Positions 17,637-20,741 of a DNA stretch of 20,741 bases are shown in pieces (position 1 is the stretch's first letter; every line of letters begins with the position of its first letter). The translations under genes were made by a program, and so were the position numbers. Source of the stretch: Schizochytrium sp. CCTCC M209059 (taxonomy: Eukaryota > Sar > Bigyra > Thraustochytrida > Thraustochytriidae); the NCBI GenBank assembly GCA_000818945.1, contig KN805440.1, forward strand, positions 150,148-170,888. Direction: 5' to 3'. Under the pieces are notes generated by a model that saw only the letters and a program-made list of their open reading frames with translations, had not been told where the DNA came from and ran no database searches.

Positions 17637-17703
17637 CGCCCCAGTCGATGCGAGCAAGGCGGCAAGCGGAACTAGCTGGCAAGCTGCGCGCACGTCCGTC
17701 GTT

Positions 17704-17721
17704 CGCTCGCTCGCTCGCTCG
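17704..17721. repeat. (CGCT)n array
   Basis: About four CGCT units, the same unit as next to the KdtA stop and at 19831. Confidence 0.85.
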
Positions 17722-17924
17722 TGCGAGGCAGCCGCGCCAGGCGCTCGCTTCCTCCTCCCGCGGCTGCCTTCGTGCGACGCAAGGAACGAACGAGAGCCAG
17801 GAGAATGGAATGACGGATGAACGGGAGAGCCCAGACTCGGCCAGGTCTGGCTTGGACGTCAACGCTCCGTGCGGTGCGCTCAGCCCTACAGGCGGCCGGT
17901 CGCGGTCTCCCCGCGCTGCTGCTG

Positions 17925-17965
17925 CCTGCCCGCCTGCCCGCCTGCCCGCCTGCCCGCCTGCCTGC
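17925..17965. repeat. (CCTGCCCG)4 octanucleotide array
   Basis: Four perfect 8-base units and partial copies. Confidence 0.92.
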
Positions 17966-18141
17966 GCTGCGCGCGCGTCGCGGTCCGTGTCGAGGGCTGG
18001 GCGTGTCGATCGATGGGGCGCGACGCTGCCTCGTGAGAAAGGGGTTTGCTTGTCCTGCTTGCCCTCTTTTTCCGCTTTCTTGCCAAGCCTTGCGAGCTCG
18101 GACCAAGCCGCGCCAGAGCTGAAAGCTGCTACCTTTACGGC

Positions 18142-18171
18142 GCTTGCGTGCGTGCGAGCGTGCGTGCGTGC
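18142..18171. repeat. (GCGT)n array
   Basis: About seven GCGT-type units with one GCGA variant. Confidence 0.85.
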
Positions 18172-18420
18172 TTAAGTTACGGGCGCGACCCGGGGCCGAG
18201 AGCCCGTATTTCCATCCTGCCCTCGTGTCCGGTATGGCCCCTTTCGATCTCTCGCCCTTGCTGGCTCAAGCTGCACGGCGAGCAAGCTCAGCTCAGCTCC
18301 GATGACATACATTCGTTTTCCCCTGGCATGCTTGGCAGCGCGGACGGTCGAAGCGAGCGGCATTCATTCTCGTGCCCCATCCTGGAGCTCCTGCACATGA
18401 TCTGATCAGTGTTGCCGACC

Positions 18421-18510
18421 GGCACGCGCACGCACGAACGAACGCAGGTACGCAGGCACGCAGACACGCAGGCAAGCAGGCACGCAGGGTGACAGGCAGA
18501 CATGCAGACC
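18421..18510. repeat. Degenerate (CGCAGGCA)n / GCAC-rich array
   Basis: About 90 bases of diverged ACGCAGGC-like 8-base units, starting as GCAC/GAAC and ending as GCAGAC. Confidence 0.8.
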
Positions 18511-18540
18511 AGTCATCACGCTGCGCTTCTGTCCCGTCAT

Positions 18541-18604
18541 GTCGCGTCGCCTCGCCTCGCCTCGCTGCGTTGCATTGCATCGCATTGCACCGCATTGTAT
18601 TGCC
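18541..18604. repeat. (CGCCT)n to (GCATT)n pentanucleotide array
   Basis: Five-base periodicity persists while the unit drifts from CGCCT through TGCAT to GCATT. Confidence 0.82.
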
Positions 18605-18705
18605 TTCACTATATGCTACTCCATTCCATTGCACCCGGCATGGACGCTGTACCACGATGACACCTCTCACGAAGAGTGCCGCCTCGCGCAGCGCCCCGTC
18701 CCACA

Positions 18706-18722
18706 CATGCATGCATGCATAT
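18706..18722. repeat. (ATGC)n short self-complementary array
   Basis: Three to four ATGC units continue into ATATATACATAC. The unit is near-palindromic and hairpin-forming. Confidence 0.8.
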
Positions 18723-18927
18723 ATACATACCCCAGCGCGGGATGGACGTGAACAGCCAGCCGCCCAGCCAACCAACCGCCCGGACTTTACCGCGAGAGCC
18801 CGGAGGCTTGGGCGCCAGCCAGCCTTGCCGGGGAAGGAAGGGCTCGTACACATTTTCTCCGCCACGCCTCGTTTTGGCATCGCGGGCCAGGCCGGACGAC
18901 ACCGTCGACCACCGATTGATGGATCGA

Positions 18928-19293
18928 TCACCATCGTCTGTCACGTTGGCAGCCGGGCAACCCGGATAGGAGTCCCTGTCCAACTTGTAGGGCTTCGACT
19001 CGTACCTGCTTCCTGTCCCTGAGGGATGAATGGATAACACCGAGTTTTTGAGGGCCAACCCGGACGTGATGCTCCCATGATACCTGCCGCGAATCGCGCG
19101 CGACGGATCGAACTTCCCGGACAAGCTTCTCCTCCTTCCGCGTGCTCTTTCCAAGAACCCAAAGCTGCAAGCGAGCCTCGACATCTGCCGCTGCACGGCC
19201 TCCATCTCCGTCTCCACCTCCGCCTGCGTCATCGTCGTTGTCCTTGTCGTCATCGCGGAGGCCGCTGTCCGCTTCCGTCCTTGCCTGCGCACG
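18928..19293 (-). CDS. Candidate exon fragment, unrecognised (weak)
   Basis: A minus-strand frame is open from just after a TAG (19294-19296) to a TGA at 18928, about 121 residues. An Asp/Gly-rich stretch is followed by a protein-like segment including LQLWVLGKSTRKEEKLVREV and VGPQKLGVIHSSLRDRKQVR. No ATG opens the Asp/Gly part; an internal Met does not precede the best segment. GCGCAG just upstream could be an acceptor, and CAG|GTACGA or CAG|GTATCA inside could be donors. A second, longer minus frame (18609-19370) overlaps it, so at most one is real. I recognise no domain. High GC keeps frames open by chance, hence low confidence. Confidence 0.15.
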   Translation of the reverse strand, partial: RAQARTEADSGLRDDDKDNDDDAGGGGDGDGGRAAADVEARLQLWVLGKSTRKEEKLVREVRSVARDSRQVSWEHHVRVGPQKLGVIHSSLRDRKQVRVEALQVGQGLLSGLPGCQRDRRW

Positions 19294-19492
19294 CTATCGG
19301 ACAGCGCGATTGCAAACCTTCGCTCGCACTGCAAACGAACCTTCGCAGGGCGCATTCGGCCGGCCGTCAACCCCTTCCCCGCATCGCATCGCGCGCGAGG
19401 GGATGTCGAAAAATTCGTTGCTGGCCGGGCGCAAGAGCGTACGACCCGCTCGCGTTGGACCCAAGCGAGCCAGCAAGCAAGCTAGCAAAACA

Positions 19493-19518
19493 AATGAATG
19501 AATGAACGAATGAATGAA
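19493..19518. repeat. (GAAT)n array
   Basis: About six ATGA/ACGA-type units. Confidence 0.85.
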
Positions 19519-19830
19519 AGCAAGAAAAAAAGACTGGAGGCTTGTTCACGGACTCGGGCGGGCGGCCCTTGCGACGGACGATGAGTCGAAGCGCGGCCTC
19601 AGAGTGACAAAAGATGTTGCAAAGCGGCGGCGTCAGTCGTCCTGCGGAGCGCGCAAGGCGAGCCTCAGTCGCCATCGCTGCGCGCGCAGCCACTCACCCC
19701 TGCGGCCCCTTTGCACGCACGCACACACACTCGCAAGCGAGTTGAAGAACATCAAGAACGCAAACAAAAGAAAGCAAGTTCGTTCAACTCCAGGGAAAAA
19801 ACGAGCGGGAGGAAGAAAATTGGTGCTGCA

Positions 19831-19852
19831 GCTCGCTCGCTCGCTCGCTCGC
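19831..19852. repeat. (GCTC)n array
   Basis: Five perfect GCTC units. Confidence 0.9.
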
Positions 19853-20043
19853 CGCAGTGGGCAGCTGGCCAATACAACGACGAGGCTGGGCCAGCTCCCT
19901 CGCTCCGTCTTCGCCACGTCGCCATCCCTTGGCCCAGAATAACGCAGCACAGCGCGCCGAAGCAGCCAACCAGGAGCAGCGCGGTGGCAGCTTGCGCCCG
20001 CGAAGCCTGTGCCTGCTTCTCTCTCGCACGCCCCCACTCACCG

Positions 20044-20050
20044 TATATAA
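20044..20050 (+). promoter_or_regulatory. Candidate TATA box (TATATAA)
   Basis: A perfect TATATAA stands alone in GC-rich DNA and is followed about 17-30 bases later by CA-containing initiator-like sequence (CAGTCACTCACTC). No convincing ORF starts within the next 500 bases of the window, so a gene beyond the window edge, a long 5' UTR or a noncoding RNA would be needed. Confidence 0.3.
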
Positions 20051-20286
20051 CCCGCAGTCACTCACTCGCGCACTCGCCGGCCGGCCGCACACCCACGCGC
20101 CCCCCCACCTCGCCCCGCAATTCCTCTCGCACGCGCTCTCCGGCCGTGCACCCTCCCTCTGGTGCCTCCCTCCGGTGCCCCTTTTGCCTCGCGCTCCTTG
20201 GAAGGCCGCTGCCGCGCGCGAAGCCTGGCTACGCCCGCGAGTCGCTCGCGACGCGCCGCCACCGGGCGCAAAGCGGAAACCAGCCA

Positions 20287-20317
20287 CGATCGATCGATCG
20301 ATCGATCACGATCGATC
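20287..20317. repeat. (CGAT)n self-complementary array
   Basis: Five CGAT units, a CA interruption, then two more units. It can form hairpins on either strand. Confidence 0.92.
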
Positions 20318-20741
20318 AATGCAAATGGCCGTCGGTCGCTCGTTAGGGCAAGAACGCGCTGTGGGAAGTGTGGAGGTAGTTAGTTGGCTATGACGTGCGT
20401 GCGGACCAGCCCGGTCTACCGGGTCAAGTTATCAGTCAACTCCGGCCGCCTCGCCAGCTTCAAAAGAGCGGGAGCCTACATCCTATGCTATGGACCCGCA
20501 AGGCCGTTTCGCGGGGCGGCTGCCCAGCCGACTAGCCTGCGACCATTGCCTAGGTACGCCGGCATCGATGCGCTCTTGGCAAGCGGCGGCTTCCCCCCGT
20601 CCTGAACCCTCTCGGGATGCTCGACGGAGTTTTGGCGGGCTTGCTCCACGCGCTTTCTTCAAACATCGCGAAACGGCGAACCTAGCTGCGTGCACAAGCA
20701 CCTATCTCCTTCTGCCACAGTGTGGGGAAGTAGGCTTGGGG
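20318..20741. other. Terminal stretch without a supported gene
   Basis: A 71-codon frame starts at the ATG at 20391 and ends at 20605. It has mixed composition but no recognisable motif, and the start context is poor. I see nothing else in this stretch. Confidence 0.4.

Larger units (their letters stand above)
13809..20741. other. Gene-poor, repeat-crowded region
   Basis: I find no gene here that I would call with confidence. The long open frames at 15342-16031, 16111-17154 and 16940-18175 read through tandem repeats, lack domain signatures and compete with equally long frames on other strands. Subregions 13809-14285, 14339-14730, 14772-15116, 15154-16000, 16199-16660, 16896-17238, 17637-17924, 18172-18420 and 19519-20043 are GC-rich with minor repeats and nothing else recognisable. 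Weak signals are the minus-strand open stretch at 18928-19293 and the TATA box at 20044. Confidence 0.6.

Noticed and set aside
15342..18175. Three long plus-strand frames (229, 347 and 411 codons).
   Set aside because: They read through 4-, 5- and 12-base tandem arrays, have no domain signatures and compete with similar frames on the other strand.
17571..18510. Possible CRISPR-like or satellite arrays (12-mer, 8-mer, degenerate 8-mer).
   Set aside because: Units are contiguous without unique spacers, and the host is eukaryotic.
13809..20741. Telomeric repeats or a transposable element.
   Set aside because: No TTAGGG-type arrays, no transposase or reverse-transcriptase motifs and no long terminal or inverted repeats were noticed by eye.

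Overview
The window looks like nuclear DNA of a GC-rich, intron-poor protist. All confident genes are long uninterrupted ATG-initiated frames in the standard code, there are no operons or Shine-Dalgarno sites, and AATAAA hexamers lie downstream of several stop codons. A hybrid histidine kinase, a plant/alga-type Kdo transferase, a eukaryotic DPH3 zinc protein and a C2H2 zinc-finger protein with long homopolymer runs fit best with a heterotrophic stramenopile, such as a thraustochytrid. That placement is inference from gene content and style, not from a marker gene.

Region 1 (1-5039, + strand). A soluble hybrid histidine kinase (184-2211) is followed by about 1 kb of UTR and intergenic DNA that holds a weak two-exon candidate (2784-3136). 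Next comes a type II membrane protein (3204-5039) with a cysteine-rich PAN/apple-like lumenal module and a C-terminal sulfotransferase-like fold.

Region 2 (5040-7796). A Kdo transferase of the WaaA/KdtA family (minus, 5592-7055) converges on the sulfotransferase-like gene. It diverges, across a 273-bp shared promoter, from DPH3 (plus, 7329-7796), the electron donor and zinc component of diphthamide synthesis, which here carries an unusually long acidic tail.

Region 3 (8114-13494, minus strand). An 828-residue coiled-coil protein with two GAF domains and no output domain is followed upstream by a 788-residue C2H2 zinc-finger regulator. The regulator has long Ala, Gln/His/Pro and Ser runs.

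Region 4 (13.5-20.7 kb). I see no convincing gene. The stretch is GC-rich and crowded with short tandem arrays, nearly every one with a different unit (CT, CTAG, CTTGG, GCTT, GGGT, GCTGC, GTCT, GAAAA, a GATC-rich 12-mer, an 8-mer, CGAT and others). Many open frames there are by-products of these repeats and of high GC. The best remaining coding candidate is a minus-strand open stretch at 18928-19293. An isolated TATA box lies at 20044.

The genes do not form an evident pathway. The kinase, GAF protein and zinc-finger protein are regulatory. KdtA and the sulfotransferase-like protein modify glycans or lipids in membrane compartments. DPH3 serves translation-factor modification. The most distinctive features are the Kdo transferase with a targeting-like N-terminus, the PAN plus sulfotransferase-like architecture lacking the usual P-loop basic residue, the insert inside the kinase dimerisation domain, and the division of tandem repeats into multiples of 3 inside genes and other unit lengths outside.
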